Part shown: piece after piece, positions 63,625-64,000 of the stretch
Numbering within the stretch: the stretch's first letter is position 1
Layout of the letters: each line of letters opens with the position of its first letter
Assembly (NCBI GenBank): GCA_003612485.1
Contig: RAZA01000002.1
Coordinates: 186,001-250,000, forward strand
Direction of reading: 5' to 3'
Length of the DNA: 64,000 nucleotides
Origin: a bacterium D16-50
GTDB lineage: Bacteria; Bacillota; Clostridia; Lachnospirales; Lachnospiraceae
The notes under the pieces: model-generated
Told to the model about the DNA's origin: nothing
Seen by the model: the letters and a program-made list of their open reading frames with translations, nothing else
Databases searched by the model: none
Made by a program: the position numbers and the translations under genes

Positions 63625-64000
63625 TCACCCTACATAGACCGCCGGAGTCACCTCGCTGCGTCTGGCCACCCTGATGTCAAAATCCCCTGCCTTGTATGGA
63701 TTTTCGCCCATATTGATCTCCATCCTCACAGACTCATACGCAAGTTCCGGCAGATTGTTCTCCTTGCTCAGATGCCCAAGCAGCACCGCCTTCAGTCCGT
63801 CATGGAGAATGCGGCACAGCAGCCGTCCGGTGTTCTCATTGGACAGATGCCCCCGATCCCCCAGAATCCTCTGCTTCAGATAATATGGATATGGCCCTAC
63901 CTGCAGCATGTTCACATCATGATTGGCCTCAAGCAGCAGCGCGTCCATGCCCTTGAGACATTCCACGGTATAATCATTGTAAACTCCCAAGTCTGTGCAG
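63625..64000 (-). CDS. Metallo-beta-lactamase-fold protein, C-terminal part (runs off right edge)
   Basis: About 125 codons visible, frame open to the edge (TDLGVYNDYTVECLKGMDAL). Motifs GDRGHLSNENTGRLLCR and AVLLGHLSKENNLPELAYES match WalJ/YycJ-type MBL exonuclease-like proteins, where the visible histidines contribute to the metal site. The start and the HxHxDH motif lie beyond the window. In Firmicutes the family is linked to DNA repair or cell-wall coordination. Confidence 0.8.
   Translation of the reverse strand, partial: CTDLGVYNDYTVECLKGMDALLLEANHDVNMLQVGPYPYYLKQRILGDRGHLSNENTGRLLCRILHDGLKAVLLGHLSKENNLPELAYESVRMEINMGENPYKAGDFDIRVARRSEVTPAVYVG

Overview
The window reads as a chromosomal segment of a moderately GC-rich, spore-forming member of the Clostridia, most likely Lachnospiraceae. 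This is inferred from gene content: a GerW/YtfJ sporulation protein, RecD2, peptidase U32, rpmB/asp23/fakA/recG order, ZapA, DUF1292, DUF711 plus ACT pair, pta/ackA, TmcAL and several small clostridial membrane proteins. No rRNA, tRNA, complete insertion sequence, prophage or CRISPR array was seen. Most genes lie on the minus strand. Plus-strand exceptions are a small BFD-type ferredoxin, the arsenic cluster with aroC, rpmB, a DUF1292 gene and tmcAL.

Layout. 0-9 kb: end of a TepA-like ClpP-family protease, a polytopic membrane protein overlapping a DPM1-like glycosyltransferase, yebC, a CorC/HlyC-type transporter, nth, a BFD-like [2Fe-2S] protein, recD2 and a methyltransferase with its middle deleted. 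9-14.4 kb: small HTH regulator, rtcB, an independent 53-codon transcription unit, then arsR, an ArsP-type permease and a thioredoxin-like protein with twin ArsR-type operators, then aroC. 14.4-24.5 kb: acetyltransferase remnant, lactonase, DegV, recG, fakA, asp23, rpmB, a 46-aa membrane protein, ytfJ, DUF2953, a hypothetical protein and a NUDIX hydrolase. 24.6-34 kb: PBP with FtsW/RodA, peptidase U32, zapA, ruvB/ruvA and a MATE transporter. 34-43 kb: leuD/leuC, LTA-synthase-like sulfatase, manA with fructokinase (ROK), and isolated fucI. 43-54.8 kb: two-component system, Cys-rich small protein, a GlgX-like protein lacking its catalytic residues, DUF1292, UvrD-like helicase with gltX, and a C39-like peptidase. 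55-64 kb: ackA, a small membrane protein, pta, tmcAL, MFS, DeoR regulator, DUF711 plus ACT proteins, and the end of a metallo-beta-lactamase-fold protein.

The strongest unusual signal is at 57641-57907. Eleven near-identical 22-bp tandem repeats (plus degenerate edges) fill the 5' leader of pta, between a clear sigma-A promoter and the ribosome binding site. In the pta mRNA each unit can fold a GCGG/CCGC hairpin with a short purine-rich loop, and each carries an AUG. An open frame through the array ends 14 nt inside pta. A perfect CcpA-type cre palindrome lies upstream. Other notable signals are the GlgX-like pseudoenzyme, the 21-cysteine protein with a sigma-K-like promoter, the compact unknown unit at 10772-11118, the internally deleted methyltransferase, and the 400-bp stretch where the FtsW tail and a long PBP N-terminal extension are open in two frames.
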